Part shown: positions 21,245 through 33,460 of the stretch, in pieces
How the letters are laid out: each line of letters begins with the position of its first letter
Numbering within the stretch: the first letter of the stretch is position 1
Origin: Mesorhabditis belari
Taxonomy: Eukaryota; Nematoda; Chromadorea; Rhabditida; Rhabditidae
Length of the DNA stretch: 64,000 bases
NCBI GenBank assembly: GCA_958450365.1
Contig: CAUEEP010000933.1
Coordinates: 62,001 to 126,000 of the forward strand
Direction: 5' to 3'
Program-made: the position numbers and the translations under genes
Notes under the pieces: model-generated
What the model saw: the letters and a program-made list of their open reading frames with translations, nothing else
Databases searched by the model: none
What the model was told of the DNA's origin: nothing

Positions 21245-23784
21245 ATGTCGGACACGCCGGAGAGCAGCAAGACTGAACTCGAAGAGTAAAGAGAATGACC
21301 TTAAACCGTGAAATTTTCAAATTCAGGGATATCATCGAACGATTGTTCCAAAAGGATTTCTTGTCACAGTTGCCAAAGGAGGTTTGTCTTTTGTTAAATC
21401 TTGTGGAATTAATTGTTTGTTTTTCGGTTGCATATCGCATCATCGCCTATTTGACACCGTGCGATTTGACGTTTTGTGCTGGCGTTTCGCGGACGTGGCA
21501 GCGAATTTGTGAAGATGATCGGACCTGGCGACAGAAATGTTTGGAGAAAGGATATGTGAAATTTGATGCCCCAAGGTGTGTTACAGTTTTGATCAAATAA
21601 TAGACCATTTAAAAATACATATCTGATAGATTGATATTAAACTGGGTCTTACACTTCTAAGGTATAGGATGATACTGTTACTAATTCAATAATGTGATTA
21701 TTCTGCAGCAAAGAAAGCTTTAATGCGAAAGAAAACAAATGATGAACTGGTTTGTTTCGATGAACTGGTTCACATTTAAAAATACGATTAGTTAAGTATT
21801 CGTCACAAGCTTCTCACTAACTTCTTTTTGTTCAGTTTTCGTTTTCTCGGAGGCTGGGCGACGAATCGAGCAAATGAGGAAGCGGGAATCACAATCTTCT
21901 CACATATGGACCTTCAAGAAGCGCATCAGAATCGACGAGAACGCGAGATCGCATATGGCCAGTTGGTGCCGACTTGTTGCTAAATTAAATTTTTTCTAGG
22001 TGTTTCGAACGATCCTCATGGAAGTCACTGTACTTGCGGAAGAAGCAAATCATTTCAAATTGGCGATCCCGACCGATTCAATCAAGCACTGTACTAAAGG
22101 TTTGGACAAATGTTTTGGCCATAAAAATTGTTTTTGAGGGTCGCGATCAACATGCGATAGAGTGTCTACAAGTTCGGTCTGGTCGTATCGTTATTGGTTA
22201 TCATGATAATACGTTGCGGATTTGGAATGTTGATGATGCTCAAGTTTGTTTCGTTTTATCATTATTGTACGTCTTAATTTAGCCGGCTCTCACTCTAACT
22301 GGCCATATGGATAAAGTTATGACGTCGGAAGTGAGCGATGATGGTAAATACATTGTCAGGTTAGTTAATAGGCTCTAGCTAGTGCAATTGATAAGTGCTG
22401 TCAAAGAAGCTAACAATTTTCTAGACAAAAATACTTGTGACAACAAAGTCTATTGCAATATTTAAGTGGCTCGACTGATCGAACGGTGCGCGTTTGGTGT
22501 GGTCAAACCGGTGCACAGCGTCATGTTCTGCAGGGGCATACCGGTTGGATTCTATGCATGAGTCTACATGGTACAACGTGAGTAATCTAAGTTTTTTACT
22601 TTGGCTAAAAGCATAATGTTTTAGTCTTGTTTCTGGATCATGCGATAGAACGCTCCAGTCTGGGACATTGTTGACGGGGAATGCCTTCACATTTTGGCTG
22701 ACCACTTGGGGAGGGTATTTGTATCAAAGTTATAGCGTAAGCAAAGTTAAATTTCAGGTTTGGTGTGTGCAATTTGATGGAATTCGGGTGGTGTCTGCTG
22801 CTGAGGATTGTACTGTAAAGGTTTGTACTACTTTTTTGTTCAATTTTATAATATTCTATAAGATTTGGAATGTGCAAACGGGGGAGAGTTTGCACACGCT
22901 GACGGGTCGCACAGACTGTCGTTCTGTCGACTCACTTTTGGTGGGTTGAAGTATCAATTTTTGGCTTTAATTTAATCTTTAATTCATAAAGGATTCTGTT
23001 TTAGTTTGAGCCCGAGCGCGATCTTGTCGTCGCGAAAAGTCTTGATAGAAAGATTCGCGTCTGGGATGTGCGAAGAGGAAGTGGGTTTTATTTGTTCGCT
23101 ATTCGGTTCCAATATCATTTATATTTGTTTCTTTTAGCATGCATCGCAATTCCTATCAGTCAAGAATCAGACAATCCCTATGTGCAACTTCGCGGAAACA
23201 GTTTGGTCGCCTGCTATGCCGGCTTGGACGTTGGGGTACGTTTACTCAATCTTATGACAACTACTTCGTTTTCTTTAGGTTTGGGACATTCGTGACGGTG
23301 GTTCATGCATTCATCGCCTGCAAGGCGTAAATGGTCACACGTGGACCATCACTTCCTTCCAATTGCTCGACTCGAGACTCTTGGTGACAAGTTCTCACGA
23401 TGGCTCGGTCAAGCTGTGGGATGTGGATAAAGGTATGTTATTCCAAATTACCTAGTAATGTAGGCTATAAGATAAGCAAATTTGTCCAGACTTCAAATTT
23501 TCTTCTAAAGTAGAATTTATTAACTACATATTTTGACTCGTTAATTAGTCAAGTTTAAATCGATGTTCGGGGTTAGTATACTGTGTTGAATTTTTTTATG
23601 AACTATACGAGAATTTTTGTGATTTTCAGGTATCTTTGTTCGTGACCTCGTTCGTCTTCAGGCTGGCAGTTGGGTTTGGCGTCTGTTTGCGACCGAAACA
23701 TCTCTTTTATGTGAAATTGCATCGCGAAGCGGAACCGTGAACGCAAAGCTCATCCTGATCGATTTTGACGCATCGTATCCATAG
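21245..23784 (+). pseudogene. F-box/WD40 gene copy 4, short form, two lesions
   Basis: ATG 21245-21247; exon 1 (21245-21285) encodes the short MSDTPESSKTELE start, exon 2 is 21327-21381. The acceptor before the F-box exon (21425-21426) reads CG, while copy 7 has AG. The exon itself (21427-21575) is open ([20 protein letters not shown]). Later exons give [26 protein letters not shown], and blade 1 with [20 protein letters not shown], the closest match to FBXW7 blade 1 among the copies. One base is missing near 22656 in blade 3 (CGCTCCAGTC for CGCTCCGAGTC), shifting the frame. Blades 4-8 and the cap ([20 protein letters not shown], stop 23782-23784) are otherwise open. Likely a young pseudogene. 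Confidence 0.8.
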
Positions 23785-24423
23785 TTATATTCGGATTGTC
23801 GCTCTTTTGCCTTATGGTGATTTTCTGAAGAATTTTTTTCGGTTTTCAATTCTTCTGGGTTTACATGGCTCTCTCCGTTAGCGTTTGTGATTCCCTTTAA
23901 AATGTTTCCCGCATTTTACACAATTTCTTGTATGCCAAAGTCTTCATATTGTTAACCTTTTTTTTCCTTTAACCTGCTTTTATTTGCTGACAATTATTCT
24001 CGTAACAAGGGTCATTTCCTTTTTTTGTCGAGAGTTTTCTTGTGTGATTGTTTCCAGAGGTGTTTGTGTTGCTTTAAATTGTGTCTTTTTTTCGGTAACT
24101 ATATGGCAAGGTAAATGGCTTAAACTTGCTCACAAATAAAAGCAAACAGTCTAAACTTTTAAACTTTTGTTTATAAAGAGTGAAAAGGCGAATCGGTGAC
24201 GCAAAAACGATTCTTTTGGGGTTTTGATAGGTAGCTAAATGTGTTTTCTGATTGAGAACAGTGAGAACTAAAATTGTGAGGTAGAAAACTGAAAAAAAGG
24301 TTGCTTAGAAGTTGGAAAAAAGTAATTTTTTACAGTGATTTTCAAAAAAACGCGCCGTATTCGTGTATTTAAAGAGGCTTTGCGATAAATTTCATTCTGG
24401 TCGATTCTTTTAGTAGGCTTATC
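23785..24423 (+). other. Conserved 3' flank of copy 4
   Basis: About 0.6 kb conserved after each copy. AATAAA at ~24135-24140 (CACAAATAAAAGC) is a plausible poly(A) signal about 350 bases after the stop. No other gene seen. Confidence 0.5.
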
Positions 24424-24846
24424 TATAGTAAATACTCTAATAGTACCTGATCCCTACCCTACGGGTAGACTAGCTTATCGATTTTATCGATACAAACGAC
24501 ATGCTAATGTTTGAACGTTCAGATCTCTGTTTCTAGAACAGATCTCAATTTGAGAATTGTTTCATTTGGAAGCCAGGAATGTCAGCTTTTGATTGCTATT
24601 TTATACATGGCGACTTTTAATGAGTAGGCACGATATTTGTGTATTGATAAGTCTTTTAACGCACTCACTTATGAGGATTTTGCTCTGTGCGAGATAGCAA
24701 TCAAAAGCTGACATTCTTGGCTTTCCAATCAATAAGTTTATAGTTGTACGAGAAACCGAGATCTGAAGGCTCAAACATGAACTGTATCGATAGTATCGTT
24801 ATGCAAGTCTACCCACGGGACGGGTACTATTACAGTATTCATGGTA
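24424..24846. repeat. Foldback element FB2
   Basis: Begins TATAGTAAATACTCTAATAG and ends ...TACTATTACAGTATTCATGGTA. The ~200-bp arms are imperfect inverted repeats around ~24640. Followed 13 bases later by a mariner A terminus. Confidence 0.65.
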
Positions 24847-24859
24847 GCTAGTAGTAGTG

Positions 24860-25270
24860 TTAGGGTGAACCAAAAGTTTTCTATTTTTTTCTTTTTAAGT
24901 TTAAACAATTTTTTAAAGCTAATAAATTCGTTTTATATATACGTGCCATATTTATTTTGTAGCATTTGATCTGCTCTTTCATATTTTACTAAGTTATCGT
25001 GTGTTTTACGATTTGTTTTTAATTTTTTACTTTGGAGGATGGAAAAATTCGAAATTCGGGTACTTTTGCGCCATAATTGGAAACAAGGGTTCAATGCAAC
25101 TGAAGCGGTCAAAAAATATGCCAAGTGGAAGGTGAAGGAATGATCTCCAACAATACTGCGCAATATTGGTATCGATTCTGGTACCTCGAGGTTGTACCAA
25201 ATACATTCAAGCACCGGATATGGTTTAGAATGCTTCTTTTAAAACGAGGATTTGAGTTTGAGTCTAATAT
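24860..25270 (+). mobile_element. mariner family A, 3'-truncated
   Basis: Starts TTAGGGTGAACCAAAAG. The transposase start follows after GGAGGATGG: MEKFEIRVLLRHNWKQGFNA, then frame-shifted MISNNTAQYWY, and the copy stops where block U begins. Non-coding derivative, nearly identical in layout to 29840-30260. Confidence 0.7.
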
Positions 25271-25850
25271 GAAGATTGGATGATGAATGGGCGAAGACGA
25301 AGACTCACAATGAAAATCCGGCTCCACCAATGGAAACCTATCTTGAATGGGTTTGGAATGCGTGAAAGAAACTCCTGAAGAACCTCATGATGCTCTCATT
25401 TAAGAATTGTGCCATTACTGATGGCACGGTGGCTACTGATGGCTCGGAAGATGGTCTCATTCACTTGCTTGTTTACCAATAGTTTAGTGATTGCAAAACT
25501 ATCCTTTTCGAAAGATTTTTTCTTAAACACTTTTTTGAAAATCACGGCAAAATTTAATCGGCTTTTGTTTATTCTTTTGATAACAAAGCTCACACTTTCG
25601 CACTTATTGTAAACTGAACAAATAGATTGATTTCCTGTGCTTTCTTTCTTTCTCGTCTCCGGTCACTAAGCGGGCTAAATAAAAATTTCCGTTGATGTTT
25701 CGAAAGAAGCGCGGCGCAACCTAATAAAAAATTCGGTACAAAAGACGCTACAACGTTAGACACAAACAAGCACATATTTGGAAGAAAGTTGAAATTATTA
25801 CAAAGCTCAAACAGCAAACATTTCTTTAGAGCTCTTACAAGTATTAGGTT
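25270..25850 (-). repeat. Block U, inverted copy
   Basis: Reverse complement of 3640-4210. On the minus strand a frame of 65 codons (25396-25593) is open and ends FRAISSHRAISNGTILK. It is shared with the 63-codon frame at 57935-58126 but not recognised. Confidence 0.45.
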
Positions 25851-26060
25851 GAGGAAGAAGTAATGTAGGTTTTTGTCACAAAAATGTTTATTGCTAAAAA
25901 CATAAACAAACGCACATCAATCAATGAGATATTCTCCATTATTATTGATGACTTGTTCCCATCTTCGTCGCAAGTCCCTGATCCCATCCTCAAAAAAATG
26001 ACAAACGCAAAAGTACCCGAATCTCGAACTTTTCTCCCATAAGAAAACTCTTCAACGAGC
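25851..26060 (+). mobile_element. mariner family B fragment
   Basis: Begins TTAGGTTGAGGAAGAAGTAA near 25845 and follows 30283-30450 for about 150 bp, then breaks off. No frame. Confidence 0.5.
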
Positions 26061-26673
26061 GAATCGCAAATCTCTTTAGATACACGAATACGGTGCGTTT
26101 ATTGAAAATCACTGTAAAAAAAATCACTTTTTTCCAACTTCCAAGCAACCTTTTTTTCAGTTTTCTACTTCACAATTTTATTTCTCACCGTTTTCAATCA
26201 GAAAACACATTTAGCTACCTATCAAAACCCCAAAAAGAATCATTTTTGCGTCACCGATACGCCTTTTTACTCTTTATAAAAAAAAGTTTAAAAGTTTAGA
26301 CTGTTTGCTTTTATTTGTGAGCAAGTTTAAGCCATTTACCTTGCCATATAGTTACCGAAAAATAGACACAATTTAAAGCAACACAAACAGCTCTGGAAAT
26401 AATCACACAAGAAAACTCTCGACAAAAAAAAAATGACCCTTGTTACGAGAATAGAAAGCAAATAAGAATAATCAGCAAATAAAAGCAGGTTAACAATATG
26501 AAGACTTTGGCATACAAGAAAGTGTGTAAAATGTCGGAAGCATTTGAAACGAAATCACAAGAGCTAACCGAGAGGGCAATGAAATCTCAGCAGAATTGAA
26601 AAATCGAAAGAAATCTTCAGAAAATCACAATAAGGGCTAAGACTAAGCGGAAAGAGCAAAAATACGAATATAC
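26061..26673 (-). other. Conserved 3' flank of copy 5b
   Basis: Reverse-orientation copy of the ~0.6 kb flank after F-box/WD genes, with TTTATTTGTGAGCAAG near 26310. Nothing else seen. Confidence 0.45.
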
Positions 26674-27122
26674 CTACGGATACGATGCATCAAAATCGAT
26701 CAAGATGAGCTTTGAATCCCTGGGATCGTTTCGCGATCTAACTGCACAGATGAGCAATGTTTCGGCGGCCCTGAGACGCCAAATGCCACCGCCATATCCA
26801 AGACGAACGAGGTCACGGACGAAAATACCTGAAATTGGAAAAAAATTAACAACAGAATAGTTTAGTATCCAACATGAATTAAAGCTTGAATAGTTAACGA
26901 GCCAAGCTATGTAGTTAATAAATTTTACTTCAAAGAAAACTTGAAGTCTGGATAAATTTGCTTCTCTTATAGCCTACTTTACTAGGTAATTTAGAACAAC
27001 ATACCTTTATCCACATCCCACAGCTTGACCGAGCCATCGAAAGAACCTGTTACCAAAAGTCCCGAGTCGAGCAATTGCAATAAAGTGATAGCCGACGTGT
27101 GACCATTTACGCCTTGTAAGCG
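26674..27122 (-). pseudogene. F-box/WD40 copy 5b: last two exons only
   Basis: The cap exon (from TAG 26674-26676 up to ~26828) reads [20 protein letters not shown] then LLICAVRSRND, the FBXW7-like cap type of copies 2 and 3. The blade 8 exon (~27005-27122) reads [16 protein letters not shown] then [15 protein letters not shown] and is cut at 27122, where the sequence flips into copy 5 on the other strand. Both remaining exons are open. Confidence 0.8.
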
Positions 27123-27215
27123 ATGATGTTGATGTTGATGTTGATGTTGATGATTGTTGATGATGCTCAAGTTTGTTGCTTCAATGTTGATGATGCTCAA
27201 GTTTGTTTCGTTTTA
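27105..27215. other. Head-to-head rearrangement junction with TGTTGA repeats
   Basis: Copy 5b (minus) stops inside its blade 8 exon and, through four TGATGT/GTTGATG units, joins blade 1 sequence of copy 5 (plus). The motif GTTGATGATGCTCAAG occurs twice (~27160 and ~27187). GATG-type microhomology is present in both partner exons. Confidence 0.75.
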
Positions 27216-28752
27216 CCATTATTGTACGTCCTGTTTCAGCTGGCTTTCACTCTAACTGGCCATATGGGTCGCATTCGGACTACTCTAGTGAGCGATGATG
27301 GTAAATATATTGTCAGGTTAGTTAATAGACTTTAGCTAGTGCAATTGATACAGGTTGTCAATGAATGCTAACAATGCCAATGCTAACAAAATTCTAGACA
27401 AAAATACTTGTGAGAACAAAGTCTATTGCATTATTTAAGTGGCGCGTATGATCGAACGGTGCGCGTTTGGTGTGGTCAAACCGGTGCACAGCGTCATGTT
27501 CTGCAGGGGCATACGAGTGAAGTGTGGTGCATGGGTCTACATGGTACAACGTGAGTAATCTAAATTTTGTACTTTAGCTAAAAGCATAATGTTTTAGTCT
27601 TGTTTCTGGATCGTTTTTGGATCAAACACTCCGAGTCTGGGACATTATCGACGGGAAATGCCTTCAGATTTTGACTGGCGACTTGGGGATGGTATTTGTA
27701 TCAAAGTTATAGCGTAAGCAAAGTTAAATTTCAGGTTCGCTGTGTGCAATTTGATGGAATTCGGGTGGTGTCTGGTGCCTTGGATGGTACTGTCAAGGTT
27801 TGTAATGCCTTGTTTAATTTTATATATTCTCTAAGGTTTGGAATGTGCAGACAGGGGAGTGTTTGCAGACGCTGACGGGTCACACGAGGCAAGTCGATTC
27901 ACTTTTGGTGGGTTGAATTGTCAATTTTTGGCTTTAATCAGGATTCTATTTTAGTTTGAGCCAGAGCGCGATCTTGTCGTCTCGAGAAGTCATGATGCAA
28001 CGATTCGCGTCTGGGATATACGAGGAGGAAGTGGGTTTTATTTGTTCGCTATTCTGTTGCAATATCATTTATATTTGTTTCTTTTAGCATGCATCGCAAT
28101 TCCTATCAGTGGAGAATCAGTCTATCGCTATCGCCACTATGGCATGCAACTTCGCGGAAACAGTTTGGTGGCCTGCTATACCGGCTCGGACGTTGGGGTA
28201 CGTTTAATCAAGCCTATGTCAACTACTTCCTTTTCTTTAGATTTGGGACATTCGTGACGGTGGTTCGTGCATTCATCGCTTGCAAGGAGGAAGTGGTCAC
28301 ACGTCGTACATCACTTCATCTCAATTGCTCGACTCGGGGCTTTTGATAACAAGTTCTGAGGATGGCTCGGTCAAGCTGTGGGATGTGGATAAAGGTATGT
28401 TATTCCAAATTACCTAGTAATGTAGGCTATAAGATAAGCAAATTTGTCCAGACTTGAAATTTTCTTCTAAAGTAGAATTTATTAACTACATAATTTGACT
28501 CGTTGATTAGTCAAGTTTAAATCGATGTTCAGGGTTAGTATACTGTTGTTAATTTTTTTATCAACTATACGAGAATTTTTGTGATTTTCAGGTGTCTTTG
28601 TTCGTGACCTCGTTCGTCTTCAGGCTGGCAGTTGGATTTCGCATCTCGAAGCGACCGAAACATTTCTTTTATGTGAAATTGAATCGGAACCGGGAAACAG
28701 AACCGAGAACACAGAGCTCATCTTGATCGATTTTGACGCATCGTATCCATAG
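27123..28752 (+). pseudogene. F-box/WD40 gene copy 5, 5'-truncated, otherwise open
   Basis: Starts inside blade 1 (NVDDAQ) and lacks the N-terminus, F-box and linker. From ~27239 every exon to TAG 28750-28752 is open with intact GT/AG sites: [134 protein letters not shown], and the cap ending [10 protein letters not shown]. Without an F-box it could not bind SKP1. Truncation results from the inverted junction at 27.12 kb. Confidence 0.8.
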
Positions 28753-29375
28753 TTATATTCGGATTGTGGCTCTTTTGCCTTAGCCTTAGCCCTTATTGTG
28801 ATTTTCCGAAGATTTCTTTCGATTTTTCAATTCTGCTGAAATTTCATTGCCCTCTCGGTTAGCGTTTGTGATTTCCTTTCAAATGTTTCCAACATTTTAC
28901 ACAGTTTCTTGTATGCCAAAGTCTTCATATTGTTAACCTGCTTTTATTTGCTTTTATTTTATTCTCGTAACAAGGGTCATTTCCTTTCTTGCCGAGAGTT
29001 TTTTTTGTGTGATTCTTTCCAGTGGTGTTTGTGTTGCGATAAATTGTGTCTTTTTTCGTTAACTATATGGCAAGGTAAATGGCTTAAACTTGCTCACAAA
29101 TAAAAGGGAACAGGCTAGACTTTTAAACTTTTTTTACAAAGAGTGAAAAGGCGAGTCGGTGACATAAAAATGATTATTTTTGGGGGTTTTGATAGGTAAC
29201 CAAATGTGTTTTCTCATTGAAAACAGTGAGAACTAAAATTGTGAAGTAGAAAACTGAAAAAAAGGTTGCCAAGAAGTTGGAAAAAATTGATTTTCAAAAA
29301 AACGCGCTGTATTCGTGTATTTAAAGAGACTTTGCGATAAATTTCATTCTGGTCAATTCTTTTAGTAGGTTTATA
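28753..29375 (+). other. Conserved 3' flank of copy 5
   Basis: Same ~0.6 kb module as after copies 4 and 7, with AATAAA in CACAAATAAAAGG near 29098. No additional gene. Confidence 0.45.
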
Positions 29376-29826
29376 TACCGTAAATACCCTAATAGTACCC
29401 CATCCCTCTAGTGCCCTAAGGGTAGACTTGCTTATCGATTTTATGGATACAAACGGCATGCTAATGTTTGAACGTTCAGATCCCTGTTTCTAGAACAGCT
29501 CTCAATTTGAGAATTGTTTCATTTGGAAGCCAGGAATGTCAGCTTTTGATTGCTATTTTCTACATGGGGACTTTTAATGACTATGCACCTCATAAACCTT
29601 ATCGATACTTCTCGATATTTGTGTATTGATAAGCCTTTTAAGGCACTGACATGAGAATTTTCTATGTGCGAGATAGCAATCAAAAGCTGACATTCTTAGT
29701 TTTCCAATGAAATAAATATATAGTTGTACAAGAAACCGAGATCTGAAGGCTCAAACATGAACTGTATCGATAGTATCGTTATGCCAGTCTACCTACGGGA
29801 CGGGTACTATTACAGTATTAACGGTA
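29376..29826. repeat. Foldback element FB3
   Basis: Left end TACCGTAAATACCCTAATAG, right end ...ACTATTACAGTATTAACGGTA. Two diverged ~200-bp inverted arms with an internal AAACCTTATCGATACTTCTC segment. A mariner A terminus follows at 29840. Confidence 0.65.
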
Positions 29827-29839
29827 GCTAGTAGTAGTA

Positions 29840-30260
29840 TTAGGGTGAACCAAAGGTTTTCTATTTTTTTTCTCTTTAAGTTTGAACTATTTTTTGAAGC
29901 TAATAAATTCGTTTTCTCTATACGTGCCATATTTATTTTGTAGGATTTGATCTGCTCTTTCATATTTTACTATGTTATCCTGTGTTTAACGATTTATTTT
30001 TAATTTTTTACTTTGGAGGAAAGAGATGGAAAAATTCGAAACTCGGGTACTTTTGCGCCATAATTGGAAACAAGGGTTCAATGCAATTGAAGCGGTCAAA
30101 AAATATGCCAAGTGAAAGGTGAAGGAATGATCTCCAACAATACTGCGCAATATTGGTATCGATTCTGGTACTTCGAGGTTGTACCAAATACATTCAAGCA
30201 TGTGATTTAGAATGCTTCTTTTAAAACGAGGATTTGAGTCTAATATGAAGATTGGACGGT
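29840..30260 (+). mobile_element. mariner family A, 3'-truncated
   Basis: TTAGGGTGAACCAAAGG terminus, then the transposase start MEKFETRVLLRHNWKQGFNA after GGAAAGAGATGG. The frame breaks within 40 codons and the copy ends near 30200-30260. Same deletion layout as 24860-25270. Confidence 0.7.
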
Positions 30261-30282
30261 TAGACTAAAGCTTTTACAAGTA

Positions 30283-30928
30283 TTAGGTTGAGGAAAAAGT
30301 AATGTCGGTTTTTGTCACAAAAATGTTTATTGCTAAAAACATAAACAAACGCACATCAATCAATGAGATATTCTCCATTATTATTGATGACTGGGTCCCA
30401 TCTTCGTCGCAAGTCCCTGATCCCATCCTCAAAAAAATGGCGAGTTTTCGACACTTATATGTCGACTGCTTTTTTGATCTGTGCATGATTCTCGAACTTT
30501 TCTCCCATAAGAAAATTCCTCAACGACCGTAACAAAAAATAATCTGATAGGCCCAGGTCCGAAATATAAGGTGCGTGGGGCGGAGGTTTCCAACTTAGCT
30601 CGTCGATTTTTTGGTGAGTGATTTTACAGTGTGAGGTTTTTCAGCATTTCAGATTTTTTGACAGCATTATCATGCAAAAATGGCACTTTTGTTGTTTCAA
30701 CGCCCAGTTTCTTGAAAGCCTCGTTAACTCTCATCAACTGTTTTGAATAAAACTCAACGGTGACAGTTTCTCCCAGCTTCAACAACTCATACACCAAACC
30801 TTTTGTATTCCACCAACAACAAAGCATAAGCTTCTTTCCATGAATATCGGGTTTTCAAGTTGGTTGTGGGGGTTCACCTAGAGAAAGCCACTGATTTTTG
30901 CGCTTCACATTCTCATATGAATTCATGT
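30283..30928 (-). mobile_element. mariner family B, truncated
   Basis: TA-flanked terminus TTAGGTTGAGGAAAAAG at 30283. The minus strand holds CCWWNTKGLVYELLKLGE, FYSKQLMRVNEAFKKLGV and FLHDNAV, the middle of a mariner transposase with the second Asp motif. The copy ends at ~30925 in the tRNA-like repeat. Frames are broken. Confidence 0.65.
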
Positions 30929-31015
30929 CAGGACTCAAACTCGGAGACAGCGGCACTACCACCACACCACTGAGTCACTTTTTTCTGGTGAGGCCTTACA
31001 AACTCAGAAGTAGCT
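30929..31015 (-). repeat. tRNA-like (SINE-like) sequence, inverted
   Basis: Reverse complement of 3240-3300 and 38600-38660, with the same A- and B-box-like segments. Confidence 0.3.
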
Positions 31016-32429
31016 CAGTGCACTAGGGGGTCAAATTTCGTTTTTACAGAAATCTAGCGCGCTTGGGTAGAAACTAAAAACACCATCGTGTTGCCCGTTT
31101 CCGACTTGCGTAAGTCATCTAGCTTTGCTTCGGATTCGTACTTCCCAAGTTAGCCTAAACTTAGAGAATCAAATCTTAAAGCCAACTTTTTAGGCCGGAA
31201 TCCGTCGAACCCTGGCAATCATCTTGTTAACATATTTGATGTCGAATTTTCTCTCGGTTTTAATCACTGTTTGGGAGATGTTCGATCCAGCATCACTTTG
31301 GAAACCTGGGTGAGTTCTGGATAAAAAAAAAGGCATCAAATAGTCATCAAATAGTCATCAAACTTATGATAAGAAGAAGTTTTTCGTATAGATTTTTTTG
31401 GTAGATTTTGCTTCAAGTACTTTAAGTCTTAAAATACATACTATATATTATTTAATATTATTCCAATCTTATGGATAAGTTATTTTAAAGTTTCAATTAC
31501 AGATGGGTTTGCACAAAGAAGATTTTCCTGAAAGCGACGATGAAATGAAAGGACAAATTAAATCATTCTTTGATCAAATTGAGGAAAATGTTCAGAATTT
31601 TTCGCATACAATTTACATTGGTTTGGTTGAGAGGTAAATTACACTTACCTACCTAATGATCGAGATCAAAAATTTGAAGATTGAATTGGAGAAAGTGTTT
31701 TTTTTCTATTATCTAATATGCATTTAGGATACGCAAATCAGTGATAAATTCACTCGAACTAACAGAACTAATCAGTGATACCGAAGAAGAGTCAGTACCG
31801 AAGAAGGAATTGTCGGATCAAGAAGCCTTTGAATATTTTTCGAAATTTGAAAATTCTTCGGAAATAGTTATTTATTCATGTGTAATGTTAAACTACCTAA
31901 TTTAGAATTTCTTCGGTTACCAAAAAGATCTTTCCAAAAAGTTAGAAGCGAAATTGAACAATCACCTTGATTTGGTAAGTTTAAACAAACACTACAATTG
32001 TGCTATTTGCGATTGCAATGTTTTTACATTGTTAAGAGTTTTTTTTTAAAGAAAACGTTGAGATAAAACAGAGACTTCTAAAGAATAGCGAACAAATTGT
32101 TTTTCATAAATATGTGCTAATACTTTTGCCTTCCAGGATCTCGAGAAAGTTGCATCTTCTTTCTCAAGTTGAATTCATTCATCTTTTTCTATCGAAGCTA
32201 TGAAGATCAGCTTTTGAAAATCAGGTCTAAACAATTTAAACAAACACGAAAACTATCGTCTCGGTGTTTGAATACCTTGTATCCCAATATAAAGGCTGGC
32301 TAATAAGTATTGTCACGTGCTTGAACGTGTGTTACTCCTCAAGGTTAGTTCCAAATCTCATAACTCCAATTCTTATTTTATTCCTCACCTCATAATCTGC
32401 ACACATGCCAAAATTTGGCTAAGAGTCTA

Positions 32430-32530
32430 GGGAATCTAAATACCGTAAAAACTCTAATAGAACGGCCCCTCTATAGGAGCGTCGCGTAGTCTAAGTTTAC
32501 TCTCAAACAAACGCTCACATCCGGACGCCA
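32430..32530. repeat. TACCGTAAAAACTC terminal motif in the cullin region
   Basis: TACCGTAAAAACTCTAATAG followed by AACGGCCCCTCTATAGGAGC. The same segment occurs inverted at 1700-1735 and at the right edge of the window (63926-64000). Confidence 0.5.
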
Positions 32531-33097
32531 GTACGTTTGTTTCTGCTCGTTCAGGTATCGAATTAATGTAGAGAGAATGGGAAATTTTTTGAGATAAACA
32601 TTATCTTTTTTAACATTAACCAGCGTTTAAAAAAAATGATTGAAAAGTGGCAAAAAAAGAGCTGATCTTTTTGAAATTGAAGCTTTTCAAAGAGCTTTAC
32701 AAGTTCTCAAGTTCTCAGCTTTTCAAATAAATTGAAGCTTTTCAAAGAGATCGCCGATCAAGTTCTTGATGCCGGATCCGAGCTTTACAAGTTCTCAGTC
32801 TGCCTAAAAACAGACACACAGTTAATTTAGGAAAAAAGTTAACGAGAAACTTGTTTAAGTTCTTTGCTGTGAATTCTTCCGTATTATTCAGTGCGTAAGT
32901 TTTTTGCTTGAGTAACTTGAGTTTCATTGTTTTGTTATCATTATAGGATAAATTGGACGAGCGCTCTGATCTTTTCACTGCAATCGATATTCTTAAGCGT
33001 CTAAATCTTTATGAATCCAAATTAAAGCCGTGGCTATTCAAAGAAACTGTTGAATATTCAAACAAAATGTTTCCGAAATGTGGAATTGATTCGACTA

Positions 33098-33460
33098 AAG
33101 ATAAAAATAGGACTTTTTATTGGTAAAAGCTGTAGATTGATTGGTGCATTAGTTATTTCTAAAAAGTCCAATGAATAAGTGTACCAAATTTCAAGTTGCC
33201 AATCTAATACAATATTAGAGACTTTTCAAAAGAGAAGTCTAGGAGTTTCACAGTTTTTTTAGGCGCTTCACCGAGATATTAAATTACTCACCGAGGCATT
33301 GGATGATATATTTGAAGATAATAATCAAATATCCACAGTTTTTCATGATTGGTACAAAGATTTGTGGAACCGCATACCCGGTCTTATGGATGTTTTAATG
33401 GATTCGACGGTTTTAACGGATTCGATGGTTTTCCTTTAATCTTTTCTAAACTTGCACAAA
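33098..33460 (+). mobile_element. Module Q inserted in the cullin gene
   Basis: From TTTTATTGGTAAAAGC (~33114) to ATTCGATGG (~33427). The open exon reads LHRDIKLLTEALDDIFED then FHDWYKDLWNRIPGLMD after a TTTTTTTAG acceptor at ~33262. It splits two cullin exons and may act as a long intron or as an extra exon. Confidence 0.55.

Noticed and set aside
22421..22895. Minus-strand frames of 85-94 codons over copy 4
   Set aside because: Antisense to WD blade 2-4 exons with intact splice signals on the plus strand.
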